Below the pieces are notes generated by a model. It made no database searches, was not told the DNA's origin, and worked only from the letters and a program-made list of their open reading frames with translations. The position numbers and the translations under genes were made by a program. Of a DNA stretch of 64,000 bases, positions 40,276-49,369 are shown in pieces; the stretch's first letter is position 1; each line of letters begins with the position of its first letter. Source of the DNA: Kineothrix sp. IPX-CK (GTDB lineage: Bacteria; Bacillota; Clostridia; Lachnospirales; Lachnospiraceae). The stretch covers positions 4,650,001-4,714,000 of the forward strand of contig NZ_CP146256.1 of NCBI RefSeq assembly GCF_039134705.1, read 5' to 3'.

Positions 40276-43200
40276 TTAATCTACGCTTTTCAGTGCCTCT
40301 ACCATATTGATCTGATTAAGGGCACGATTAGTCATCAGGTTCACGGCCAGGGCAAAGCACAATGTGATGGCGGAAGATATCAGATAGCTCGCAGGTTCCA
40401 CATGTACGGCAAAGAATACCGAAGGAAGCTGGAGCACACTGGTAAGAAGTCCGCTCAAAAATCTGCCTAACGGCAAGCCGCCCAAAATTCCTATTAAAGT
40501 TAAGATCAAGGTTTCCTTATGCACATACTGATGCACTTCGTTATCGTAAAAGCCTAATACTTTAATGGTAGCAAGCTCTCTGACGCGCTCGGAAATATTG
40601 GTGTTGGATAAGGTAAATAATACTACAAAGGCAAGGCCACCGGCCATAACAATGAGCAGCAGGACAACCGCGTTGATCAAATCGAAACCGAAATCCTCTT
40701 TAAGGCCGTCAGTGCTTGCAGCGGTAAGTATTTCGTCGTTGCTTCTAAGTGACTGGACATATTCTTCGTGGTCAGTGCACGTTTCCGAAAGATGGACAAG
40801 CGCGCCGTTGGGCGCATATTTCTCGAATAGTGTCTCGTAGTAGGACTGGGTCATATATATGTTGTTGCCTAAGTAATTCTTTGCAATGCCGGCGATAACG
40901 GCCTCTTTTTCCTCCAATTGAAGATTCTGTAGGGAAACGGTATCCCCCTCGCTTAAATTCAAGATCTGTGCGGCGTTCTGCGTAACATATATGCCGTCGC
41001 TGCCTATGGAAATGGGCACGGAGTCCGGACTTTGTACATGAATATAATCTTCGATGGAGGTATCGTCCGGAATTACCATTAACTGGACCTTTTCCGCTTC
41101 CTTCTCCGAATTAAGCAGCTTAATGCTGTCGATTTGCAGATTCAGGTAATCGGTTACGTTCTCATCTCCTGCCAGCTTTTGTATAAGAAAATCGTTATCC
41201 TCTGAATCCACTACCGCCATTAGATCGTAGCAGTAGATTTCTTCATACTGTTCCGGTGCCAGGTTTACGATGGTATCTTTAAGTGCGAAGCCGCAAAGAA
41301 CGAGGGCGGTACAGCCCATAATGCCTCCTACCGTCATAAACAAGCGTTTTTTAAAGCGGAACAGGTTGCGGACAGTGACTTTATTCAGGAACTTGAAACG
41401 GTTCCAGATAAAGGGCAGCCGCTCCAGGAAAACACGGGAGCCTGCTCTGGGAGCCTTGGGTCTCATGAGCGTTGCGGGTGTCTGGTTGAGCTCACTATGG
41501 CAGGCGAGCACAGTCGCTGCGGCGATTCCGATCAAAAATAAGAGCACACCTCCTATGCCGTAAAGCATGTCGAAACGCAGATAATATTCAGGAAGATTAT
41601 AAAGCGTCTTTAGAATATACAGTAAAAACTTCGGGAACAGGATAAAACCTGCTAAATCTCCCAAGATTCCTCCAAACAAGCAGGCGAGCAGGGCAAAAAG
41701 GAGATATTTCCAATAAACGGCGGCGTTCTTAAAGCCTAATGCCTGATAGGTTCCTACCAATCCCCGTTCCTCCTCTACCATGCGCGTCATGGTGGTAAGG
41801 CTCATGAGAGCAGCAACCACTAAAAAGATAACCGGAAATACGTTTCCTACCGCTTCTATGGAGGACATATCGTTTTGAAGGCTGGAATAGCTGTCCAGGG
41901 AGATACGGTCCTGAACATACCACTGAGTCATGTCGATATCATCGAGCTCTGCGTAGGCATCGGTGATTTTTTCTTTAGCCTCCGTTTTTTTGTCGGTATA
42001 TTCCTGCTCTTTTTCAAGGAGCTTCGTTTCACCTTCCGCGAGATCCAGTTTTCCTTCCTCCAGCTCTTCCTTGGCGTCGGCAATTTTCTTTTTCGCATCC
42101 GATTCTTCTGCATTAAGTGTCGCCTCACCGTCAGCCAATTCTGTTTTTGCAGATTCTATTTTATTCCTGCCGTCCTGGAGCTCCGCTTTCTTTTCTTCGA
42201 TGGTCTTACGGCCTTCTGCTATCTGGGCCTCCGCTCCGGCCAGCTGGGATGCAATTCCATCCAAATGCTGTCTGGTGCTTTCTCTTGATTGCTCGAAGGA
42301 GGCTTTTTGAATGTCCAAGGTCTGCTGACCTCCGTTTATTTTGGCCATGCCGATAGCTGCCTGCACACCGGAAGCGGGCAGCGCATTCAGCTGCTCTGCC
42401 TGGGCCTGCATTTGTCCGATTGCGGCAGCAAGCTGTGCAGCCTCAGCTGTTTTTGTCTCTCTCTCAGCTGTTAAGTCTGCGATGATCTGTTCGTCGAGAC
42501 CTTGATCTGTGGCATCTGCAATTCTCTGGTTTAAATTTTCTATATATACGTTGATATCGTTTATCGATTCCTGCAGCTGTGCAATTTGTGCGGTCAGTCC
42601 GGCATTCATGGTATCTGTATGGGTTTGCAGCGCACTGAGGAGAGCAGCGCTTTCGACAGCAGTGCTCTGTGCGATATCAGCGTCTTGTGCGCCGGCGGCA
42701 GCCAAGGCTGCCGCTGCGTCAACGAGAGCATTCCATTCGTTTTCAGGCCAAGCGTCTCCGAAGGGGGCTTTTATTTGTTCCAGGCCGGATTCCAGCTGCA
42801 TGCGGGATTCATCCAATTGATTCTGGGCGCTGCTAAGCTGCTCGTCGGCCTCTGCGAATTTGTCTTCTGCCTGTCTGCGGCCGTCGGCCAGCTCCTGCTT
42901 CCCGTCTTCGATTTGCTTGGCGTTGGCATTCAGCTGCGCTTCGCCTTGAACTAACTGTGCCTCACCGTCTAAAAGCTCTGCTTCGGAATCGGCCAGTACC
43001 TGCTTTCCGTCTAAGAGCTCTGCCCTGGCGTCCGCAATTTTCTTTAGAGCGTCCGCTTCTTCCCGGGAGAGAGTGTTTTCACCGTCCGCTAACTCTTGTT
43101 TTCCATCGTTGATATCGTTCCAGGCATCCGCAAATTTTTCATCCGCCTCCGCAAATTTTTCATTCATGGTATCTTCGGCATCTTCGATTTTATCACGGGC

Positions 43201-44136
43201 CTCTGATACGACGGAATTGTAGCGTGCCAGTTCCCGCTGTTCCTTGATACGGCCTTCAATATTGTTGATAACGGACTGGATTGCGTTTTCATATTCGTCG
43301 GAATTGCTGTCCATTCCGATCGTTTCGGACAGAGTAAGATAAACAGCGGTGAAGATATCGATGTCAGCGTCGGCCGGAATAATGAAAAAAGTATAGTCTG
43401 CGGACATGGCAGAACGGTATACCGTTCCGAAGCCTTCGCTCTGGATATTCATGGGGTCGATGACTATGCCGGTAATTGTATAGGTGTTATGGGCAAAGAC
43501 AGGGGTATCTTCCTCTTCTTCTAAATCCATATCCATGTCTTCATCCACATCGAAGTCGACGTCGGAGATGGGATCTTCGCCGGTAGAATCCTCGATATCA
43601 TCAGAAGCTGCATTATTTTCAGCGATTTCAACGCTATCTTCATCAGAGGATTCTATATCATCTTCTTCCTCAGAATCTTCCGCAATAGTAATGGTATCTC
43701 CAATAGATTTCCCGGAAGCATCTATATATTTCTGTGTAACGGCGATTTCGCCGGAATTTGCAGGAAGCTTTCCCTCCAGCAAATAAGGTGTGTTCATCCC
43801 GTTTTCGCTGAGAACTGTCATCTCGGCGCTTTTCGATATTTCCTCCACATAGGTGTTGACCGTTTTGCTGTATCCGCCTTCAGCGAGCGCTACGCCATCC
43901 ACCTTCTCGAGTGCATCTACATCCTCTTCGGAGAGTCCCAGTGTGGATACGATGCGAATATCAAAAAGATTCTGTCTGTCGAAAAATTTGTCCGCGGAGT
44001 AATACATATCCTGACAAGACGCATAAATGCCCGTCAGCATCGTTACCCCAAGCATGGTAATAATAAGAATGGATAAAAAGCGTTTCCAGTTCTTTTTCAT
44101 GGAACGCCAGGTGTCTTTCTTGTAGGAACGATTCAT
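40276..44136 (-). CDS. Very large FtsX/MacB-type ABC transporter permease with coiled-coil exterior
   Basis: 1286 residues. ATG 44136 is used; it lies four bases after the ATPase stop, and a longer in-frame extension would overlap the ATPase. Membrane helix 1 (about 15-38), then an exterior MacB-type domain with an acidic Glu/Asp tract (about 155-205), and a very long alpha-helical region (about 300-760) made of repeated 'ADGEAxLxxGxxQIxxGKxELxDG' units. FtsX helices follow (VFPVIFLVVAALMSLTTMTR and two more), a second exterior domain, and the final three helices ending in NLMTNRALNQINMVEALKS. Such permeases (YhgE/Pip-like repeats with FtsX domains) export or sense peptides and lipids. Its ATPase partner upstream is frameshifted. 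Confidence 0.9.
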   Translation of the reverse strand: MNRSYKKDTWRSMKKNWKRFLSILIITMLGVTMLTGIYASCQDMYYSADKFFDRQNLFDIRIVSTLGLSEEDVDALEKVDGVALAEGGYSKTVNTYVEEISKSAEMTVLSENGMNTPYLLEGKLPANSGEIAVTQKYIDASGKSIGDTITIAEDSEEEDDIESSDEDSVEIAENNAASDDIEDSTGEDPISDVDFDVDEDMDMDLEEEEDTPVFAHNTYTITGIVIDPMNIQSEGFGTVYRSAMSADYTFFIIPADADIDIFTAVYLTLSETIGMDSNSDEYENAIQSVINNIEGRIKEQRELARYNSVVSEARDKIEDAEDTMNEKFAEADEKFADAWNDINDGKQELADGENTLSREEADALKKIADARAELLDGKQVLADSEAELLDGEAQLVQGEAQLNANAKQIEDGKQELADGRRQAEDKFAEADEQLSSAQNQLDESRMQLESGLEQIKAPFGDAWPENEWNALVDAAAALAAAGAQDADIAQSTAVESAALLSALQTHTDTMNAGLTAQIAQLQESINDINVYIENLNQRIADATDQGLDEQIIADLTAERETKTAEAAQLAAAIGQMQAQAEQLNALPASGVQAAIGMAKINGGQQTLDIQKASFEQSRESTRQHLDGIASQLAGAEAQIAEGRKTIEEKKAELQDGRNKIESAKTELADGEATLNAEESDAKKKIADAKEELEEGKLDLAEGETKLLEKEQEYTDKKTEAKEKITDAYAELDDIDMTQWYVQDRISLDSYSSLQNDMSSIEAVGNVFPVIFLVVAALMSLTTMTRMVEEERGLVGTYQALGFKNAAVYWKYLLFALLACLFGGILGDLAGFILFPKFLLYILKTLYNLPEYYLRFDMLYGIGGVLLFLIGIAAATVLACHSELNQTPATLMRPKAPRAGSRVFLERLPFIWNRFKFLNKVTVRNLFRFKKRLFMTVGGIMGCTALVLCGFALKDTIVNLAPEQYEEIYCYDLMAVVDSEDNDFLIQKLAGDENVTDYLNLQIDSIKLLNSEKEAEKVQLMVIPDDTSIEDYIHVQSPDSVPISIGSDGIYVTQNAAQILNLSEGDTVSLQNLQLEEKEAVIAGIAKNYLGNNIYMTQSYYETLFEKYAPNGALVHLSETCTDHEEYVQSLRSNDEILTAASTDGLKEDFGFDLINAVVLLLIVMAGGLAFVVLFTLSNTNISERVRELATIKVLGFYDNEVHQYVHKETLILTLIGILGGLPLGRFLSGLLTSVLQLPSVFFAVHVEPASYLISSAITLCFALAVNLMTNRALNQINMVEALKSVD

Positions 44137-44140
44137 GACT

Positions 44141-44841
44141 TCACCACTCAATCTGCTCGATGGGCATAGGATGCTCATTTTGCACCGTCTTTACCACCGT
44201 ACCGTTTTTAAAGTGAATTACCCGGTCCGCCATGGGAGCCAGGGAAGAATTGTGCGTGATAAGGAGAACTGTGATTTTTTCCTTTCGGCAGGTATCCTGA
44301 AGCAGTTGTAAAATTTGCTTTCCGGTATTGTAATCCAACGCGCCGGTAGGCTCGTCGCATAAAAGAAGTTTGGGATTTTTGGCAATTGCACGGGCGATGG
44401 ACACACGCTGCTGTTCCCCACCTGAAAGCTGTGCGGGAAAATTATTCTTGCGATCTGTAAGCCCTACTTTATCGAGAGTCTCGGAAGCGTTCAAGGAATT
44501 CGGACAAATCTGTGATGCAAGCTCCACATTTTCCAGCGCTGTCAAATTAGGCATCAGATTATAGAATTGGAACACAAAGCCGATGTCTGCGCGCCGATAG
44601 CCTACCAATTGCTTTTTGGTATAGGCGGCAATATTTTCTCCGTCCACGATGACATCGCCTGAGGAGGTCGTGTCCATACCTCCTAATATATTAAGAGCCG
44701 TCGTTTTGCCGGCGCCCGAAGCGCCAAAATGACGGCTAGTTCTCCTTTATCCACAGAAAAGCTCGCGTCGCTCAATGCCCGGATCTTGACATCGTCAGCC
44801 GCGTATTCTTTAATAACATGATTAAATTCTATATATGCCAT
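44141..44841 (-). pseudogene. ABC transporter ATPase (MacB/LolD-type), frameshifted in Walker A
   Basis: The start ATG at 44841, behind GGAGGACGC, opens MAYIEFNHVIKEYAADDVKI and runs to GELAVIL, then leaves frame at about 44725. One G appears to be missing from a GG run. Restoring it gives GASGAGKTTALNILGGMDTT, which joins the remaining 178-residue frame (from 44677): Q-loop [10 protein letters not shown], signature [17 protein letters not shown], Walker [13 protein letters not shown] and H-loop ITHNSS. Everything except that base looks functional. The gene couples to the giant permease downstream. A real mutation, a slippage-based switch or a sequencing error are all possible. Confidence 0.88.
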
Positions 44842-44912
44842 GCGTCCTCCATTTCAATTTTTGCATATCCGCTGTATTTGACTTTTCCCCCAAAGTTATT
44901 TATGATAGAGTC

Positions 44913-44941
44913 ATTATATAAACACTGTGTTGATTTTGCAA
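44913..44941 (-). promoter_or_regulatory. Promoter of the ABC exporter operon
   Basis: On the minus strand: -35 TTGCAA (44936-44941), 17-base spacer, -10 TATAAT (complement of 44913-44918). It is divergent from the TetR-type gene. Confidence 0.7.
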
Positions 44942-45028
44942 CCGACAGTTGATTTCGGGACGATGATTTTGCAACAAAACAATATAAAAGTGTTGATTTC
45001 ACAATCAAGTTATATAAAAATGTCGGTT
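44927..45028. promoter_or_regulatory. Repeat-rich operator region between exporter and tetR-type gene
   Basis: Several inverted repeats lie close together: GTTG-ATTTTG-CAAC, TTGATT-TCAC-AATCAA and AACCGACA...TGTCGGTT. The TTGATTT(T/C) element occurs three times. This fits multiple binding sites for the adjacent TetR-type regulator over the exporter promoter. The remaining stretch to 45128 shows no gene. Confidence 0.5.
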
Positions 45029-45128
45029 TAAATTTAAAATTTAAGTTTTTTGGGGTATGCATGGGAAGAAGCGGCTTAACGAGCCGGGGTAGTGGCAGAG
45101 ATATTGACCGCGGGGAAGGAGTACATTT

Positions 45129-45689
45129 ATGAAAAAAATGAAACAAGGCAGGAAAACGCGATATACGCAAATGGTTTTGCAAGACAGTCTGGTGGAGCTT
45201 ATGAAGCAGAAGCCCATCGCGAAAATAACGATTAAGGAGTTGTGTGAAAATGCGGATATTAACCGCACTACTTTTTATGCGCATTATACCGACCAGTACG
45301 ATCTGCTCCAAAAGATGGAGGAAGAATGTCTTTCCTATGCAAGAGAGGCTATCTCCAACCTTATCGGGGAAAAGGACCAGGATGTGATGATGAAGCTTTT
45401 AGAGGAGATATTTCAGTATTTTATCGACAACAGAAATCATATTCAGGTGCTCATGAGCGAACAGGGAGATATCAATTTTCAAAAGCAGCTTTTTGCAATG
45501 ATTTATGAGTTTTGCGGCATAGCTCCGGACTCCGGCAAAAATGCCGGTATGGGAACGAAAGAGTTCTATTTTGTCTTCGTTGTGTCCGGGAGCGTGGGCC
45601 TGATTCAGCATTGGCTGAAGGACGATGCCATGAAGTCGGCCAGGGAAATGGCCGAAATCATATACAATGTGGCGGGCTTAGTCAGATAG
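45129..45689 (+). CDS. TetR/AcrR-family regulator divergent from the ABC exporter
   Basis: 186 residues. HTH (about 8-55): RYTQMVLQDSLVELMKQKPI, then AKITIKELCENADINRTTFY-type recognition helix. The C-terminal domain resembles the TetR_C_8-like group (FVVSGSVGLIQHWLKDD). Location suggests it represses the ABC exporter. Bases 45383-45689 are repeated, with a short internal deletion and only a few substitutions, at 49095-49362. The gene ends eight bases before the convergent fused lipoprotein gene. Confidence 0.93.
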   Translation: MKKMKQGRKTRYTQMVLQDSLVELMKQKPIAKITIKELCENADINRTTFYAHYTDQYDLLQKMEEECLSYAREAISNLIGEKDQDVMMKLLEEIFQYFIDNRNHIQVLMSEQGDINFQKQLFAMIYEFCGIAPDSGKNAGMGTKEFYFVFVVSGSVGLIQHWLKDDAMKSAREMAEIIYNVAGLVR

Positions 45690-45697
45690 CGGGCGGA

Positions 45698-47866
45698 TTA
45701 TTCATTTAAATAGATATTTACCCTATTCTCTATAATATCGGTTACTTCGTTTACCGTTTTCTGTCCGGTAAAATAAGCTGGTACTTCATCCATAACTATG
45801 CTTACTAAGGGAGAAACATTCCGTCTGATGATTACAGAGCCATCGATAAGCGCTCTAATGATTTTAATATCCTCTTCTCTTGCCGCATATATTTCAACTA
45901 CCCTATTTTCCATATCATCAAAATAGGATATTACCGGAACCTCCCTCTCATTTCCTTCACCGTCCAAATAAGTATCAATTTTCATAGAGGCTTCCAATTG
46001 TCTGTTCAATATTTTATTGCAGGTTGAGAACTTCCAGCTTGGGGTTATGGTTCCTTGCAGTTCATCCGTAAAATGACTTTCTATAAATTCCCAAGCCTTT
46101 TCTTTATAACTGCTTTTGGCATTGATAGCAAAGCAATTATCTGGTATGATTACCGCTCCGTTACCCGCCGCCCCCGGATAGCCGGCGAATATAGTATCAT
46201 CGCCCCATACATAGCTACTATATAAGTATTCTTTAACATCGGAAAACGAATTTGGTTCAAATAACATTTGCCCTTGTCTGCGAACAGAAGTATCGCTAGT
46301 ATAGAAGACCTCTGAGGGCATGCGGCCCGCAAGCTCAATATATTGCTGAAGTCTTGCTTTATCTAAGCGGAGATTCTCCTTGGACGTACCAATATCCATA
46401 CCATAGGAAATGCAAAGCTGAAGCATCATCTCCTTGCTTATAGGCGTTTTCTCAAGCAGATAAGGATTGTTGTCCAAAATATTCATGATATCATCGGTAG
46501 ACCATACCCTTTTGTCTGCCACCCATTTTTCTTTCGTTACTAATGTATCGATAGTAAAGTTTGTCGGCAGCATATATAATTGACCATTATTTAAAAGCGA
46601 TTCGTAAACAGAGTTTACCATATCTTCCTTATGAAGCACATCGCTTTTCTCCATATAGGGAACCAAATTATCCAGCACTCCTTTGGATCCTAGCACCCAA
46701 TCGTCGATGTAGAGCGAATCCAGCAATAGAATATCCGGCCCCTTTCCCGCGATTAAGTCATAATAAAGATTATTTACCGATGTATCATTATCCTGTTCCC
46801 AGTAATCGACTATGGTGATTCTATATTCGGGGTTACTATTATTGAACTGCACCACGGCATTGCGTGTCTCTGCTTTCTCATGGAAGCATCCGAGCAGAAG
46901 CTCTGTCTTTTGTTTTATCGACTCTTCCGATTGCCATGAAATATTCCGAATGCTTTCCTCTTGAAGAACGAGGCAATTAAGACGATTGTCCGCATCATAA
47001 TATATCTTGCCTATCTTATCTCCAACTATTCCATAATCCGACCATTGCAACATAACCCTGATGTTACCCGTAGAGACAGAATAGGAAAACAACTGGGAAT
47101 CTGTGCGGTATAATATATCACCATTAGAATTTGAAATAAAGTCAAAATAAACATCCTGAAGAATTCCAGGGATACTTCTCATTTCTTTTGTCTGTACATC
47201 CCAAATGCCTATCTCGCTTTGTCCGTTTATAAACTGCTGTACAATGGCAGAACCATCCTCAAGAAAGCAGACATCGTAAAACGATTCATCCGCCCACCTT
47301 TTTTCGTCCAATACTTCCCCGTCAAGATTCATAAAGCAGTAAGCGAATTTAGAGTATATCAATATATTGTCATCTTCATTTGCAGTTATCTTCCATTCAT
47401 AGCAATCATCTTCATCACCGCCATGAAATTCATTCATCCACTTAATTGTTTTTTCGGTACCATCTAAATTAATTTTTTTGACATAGATATTTTCATTATT
47501 ACCGTCAACCTCCAGTATCAGAAAAAAAGCAACTTCCTTTGATGATAGCGCAAAATCCAATACATCGACCGTTTCTAAATCGAAAGAACAAAATGAGGAT
47601 GGCACGTTATTACTGTCCGTCTTTAAAAAATAAAAATTCTCCCGATTTTTATCCATTGTAGAATATAATATGTTTCCATTATTCGCATCTATTCTACTAT
47701 AGTATTCATTACCCGCAATAGAAATATTTTTACTATCAATGCTTATCAGTTCGGAAGAGCCCTTCCTTTCTGCAACATCCTTATTTATTTCTTTATTGCC
47801 GCATGATACGAACAGCGGCAATATGAGAACCATTATAAAAACAACAAGACTTTTTTTATATTTCAT
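45698..47866 (-). CDS. Fused propeller-like/solute-binding lipoprotein
   Basis: 722 residues. Lipoprotein signal MKYKKSLVVFIMVLILPLFV-SC (Cys22). Residues 45-315 are beta-rich and propeller-like (NGNILYST, DGSAIVQQF, SNGDILYRTDSQLF). From about residue 322 there is an extracellular solute-binding domain (TELLLGCFHEKAETRNAVVQ, AGKGPDILLLDSLY, and ending TDIIENRVNIYLNE). The same parts occur as separate genes in the island: propeller-like proteins at 5475 and 6594 and the binding protein at 7587. No permease or ATPase is adjacent, so a receptor role is as likely as transport. GGGGAGAATGT precedes the ATG. Probably one transcript with the 3D-domain gene upstream (gap 74 bases). Confidence 0.85.
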   Translation of the reverse strand: MKYKKSLVVFIMVLILPLFVSCGNKEINKDVAERKGSSELISIDSKNISIAGNEYYSRIDANNGNILYSTMDKNRENFYFLKTDSNNVPSSFCSFDLETVDVLDFALSSKEVAFFLILEVDGNNENIYVKKINLDGTEKTIKWMNEFHGGDEDDCYEWKITANEDDNILIYSKFAYCFMNLDGEVLDEKRWADESFYDVCFLEDGSAIVQQFINGQSEIGIWDVQTKEMRSIPGILQDVYFDFISNSNGDILYRTDSQLFSYSVSTGNIRVMLQWSDYGIVGDKIGKIYYDADNRLNCLVLQEESIRNISWQSEESIKQKTELLLGCFHEKAETRNAVVQFNNSNPEYRITIVDYWEQDNDTSVNNLYYDLIAGKGPDILLLDSLYIDDWVLGSKGVLDNLVPYMEKSDVLHKEDMVNSVYESLLNNGQLYMLPTNFTIDTLVTKEKWVADKRVWSTDDIMNILDNNPYLLEKTPISKEMMLQLCISYGMDIGTSKENLRLDKARLQQYIELAGRMPSEVFYTSDTSVRRQGQMLFEPNSFSDVKEYLYSSYVWGDDTIFAGYPGAAGNGAVIIPDNCFAINAKSSYKEKAWEFIESHFTDELQGTITPSWKFSTCNKILNRQLEASMKIDTYLDGEGNEREVPVISYFDDMENRVVEIYAAREEDIKIIRALIDGSVIIRRNVSPLVSIVMDEVPAYFTGQKTVNEVTDIIENRVNIYLNE

Positions 47867-47940
47867 ACATTCTCCCCATTATAATTTATAGAAGGACAAC
47901 ATAGCCTCCCTGCATCTGCAAAGAGGCCATATATATTGAT

Positions 47941-48876
47941 TTAACCAACACTTATTAAGGTAACCGCCCTATTCCCATTTGTCCATCCGCTCATGCTTGA
48001 ATTTCCTATCCCTCTAAAAACATCAATTCTATAACCATTAATAGCATTACCGCCATCTTCTGCTCTTCGACTCCCAACATTTGTAATTTGCACTGTTGCA
48101 CGCTTCCAAATGCCTCCCACTTTGGCTCTTGGTATGAAATAGGGATCAACAGCAATTGTTGTGCCTGCGGTGGGGGTGGTTCCGGTTGCTGTCATTGGGG
48201 AACTATAAGAATATGTATCTGATCCTATATACTTGATGTATTTACCATTATCAGCTTTTCCAGAACCGTTAAGTTTTACTGCTGCTAAAAATCTTCCTCT
48301 AAAGGTGCTATCGGTTATCCCTGATGCATTTATCTTAGCATCACTATAATCACTTTCTAAAGCAATATTGTAACCTGTGCAGTAAAAGCTATTTTGATAG
48401 TCACAACGTAAGTTTGGTGTTTGAGTAATGGTATTCGAATTCGTAGAGCCCATTCTACAATATAAAGAAAATGTCTTCGGACCACGAATATCAAGATCTA
48501 AGTAGCCGTTACCCGAACTGTCAAAAGCAGTAGTCTTACTACCTTTAACTGGACCGGTATACGAAAAAGCAGAGAGAGGTGTATTGGTCACTTTATGATT
48601 GTTATACCTTATAGCTGTAACCTTATATCTAAATCGGTATAGAACTTCTGCGTTATTGACTAAACTTTCTTTGAACGGTGTAGTCGGAATAATTTGGGTA
48701 CTGACTGGAGTAATTGTAATGGATCGAACATCAGACGGCAATGCATTTACAGAAACCGAATTCATTTCATCATAATATAGATTTTCTTCCTGAATGGCGG
48801 CGTCCTCTGCAAAAGCAGTAATACTAGTTGACATTAACGATACAATAATCGGAACTAAAAACAATTTTCTTTTCAT
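47941..48876 (-). CDS. Secreted 3D-domain protein
   Basis: 311 residues. Signal peptide MKRKLFLVPIIVSLMSTSITAFA (cleavage after AFA, about 23). The last 75 residues form a 3D (Asp-Asp-Asp) domain: AVDPYFIPRAK, then RRAEDGGNAINGYRIDVFRG. The three aspartates are conserved, but the usual 'AEDTGG' is AEDGGN. 3D domains share the fold of MltA lytic transglycosylases and are found in wall-active proteins. The N-terminal 220 residues are Ser/Thr/Asn-rich and beta-like, with no family recognised. AAAGGGGAAA precedes the ATG. Likely partner of the fused lipoprotein downstream. Confidence 0.82.
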   Translation of the reverse strand: MKRKLFLVPIIVSLMSTSITAFAEDAAIQEENLYYDEMNSVSVNALPSDVRSITITPVSTQIIPTTPFKESLVNNAEVLYRFRYKVTAIRYNNHKVTNTPLSAFSYTGPVKGSKTTAFDSSGNGYLDLDIRGPKTFSLYCRMGSTNSNTITQTPNLRCDYQNSFYCTGYNIALESDYSDAKINASGITDSTFRGRFLAAVKLNGSGKADNGKYIKYIGSDTYSYSSPMTATGTTPTAGTTIAVDPYFIPRAKVGGIWKRATVQITNVGSRRAEDGGNAINGYRIDVFRGIGNSSMSGWTNGNRAVTLISVG

Positions 48877-49094
48877 ATAACATTTCCCCTTTCTGTTAAT
48901 TATGAGTAATCAAGCTTTATATTCTATAATTAGACTGTTATTAGATGCTATGTCCCCTTATATTCCAATAAAACTTTTATTCATAATAACAAATATTCTT
49001 AATATTATACATTTTCGAGCATAAACGTCAAATATTATGCATTAAATGTAGAAATTATCTTTCTTTATTATGTTAGAGAATTAGATACCCAAGG

Positions 49095-49362
49095 TGTGAT
49101 GATGAAGCTGTTAGAGGAGGTGCTCATGAGCGAACAGGGAGATATTAATTTTCAAAAGCAGCTCTTTGCAATGATTTATGAGTTCTGCGGCATAGCTCCG
49201 GACTCCGGCAAAAATGCCGGCATGGGAACGAAAGAGTTCTATTTTGTCTTCGTTGTGTCCGGGAGCGTGGGCCTGATTCAGCATTGGCTGAAGGACGATG
49301 CCATGAAGTCGGCCGGGGAAATGGCCGAAATCATATACAATGTGGCGGGCTTAGTCAGGTAA
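49095..49362 (+). pseudogene. Orphan duplicate of the tetR 3' end
   Basis: The frame reproduces the last about 88 residues of the regulator at 45129, from VMMKLLEE to the end (NVAGLVR), lacking about 12 codons (IFQYFIDNRNHI-region). By eye there are about six substitutions in the last 245 bases, nearly all synonymous. It has no HTH and no proper start. Together with 45383-45689 it forms direct repeats around the 45690-49094 block. Confidence 0.88.
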
Positions 49363-49369
49363 CTCACAG

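Noticed and set aside
41928..43786. Several long open frames on both strands within the giant permease gene
   Set aside because: They are Ser-, Lys- or Cys-rich shadows of the repetitive coiled-coil codons, without ribosome sites or family features.
49095..49362. Functional small regulator
   Set aside because: The DNA-binding half is missing and the sequence is a near-copy of the 3' end of the intact tetR-type gene.
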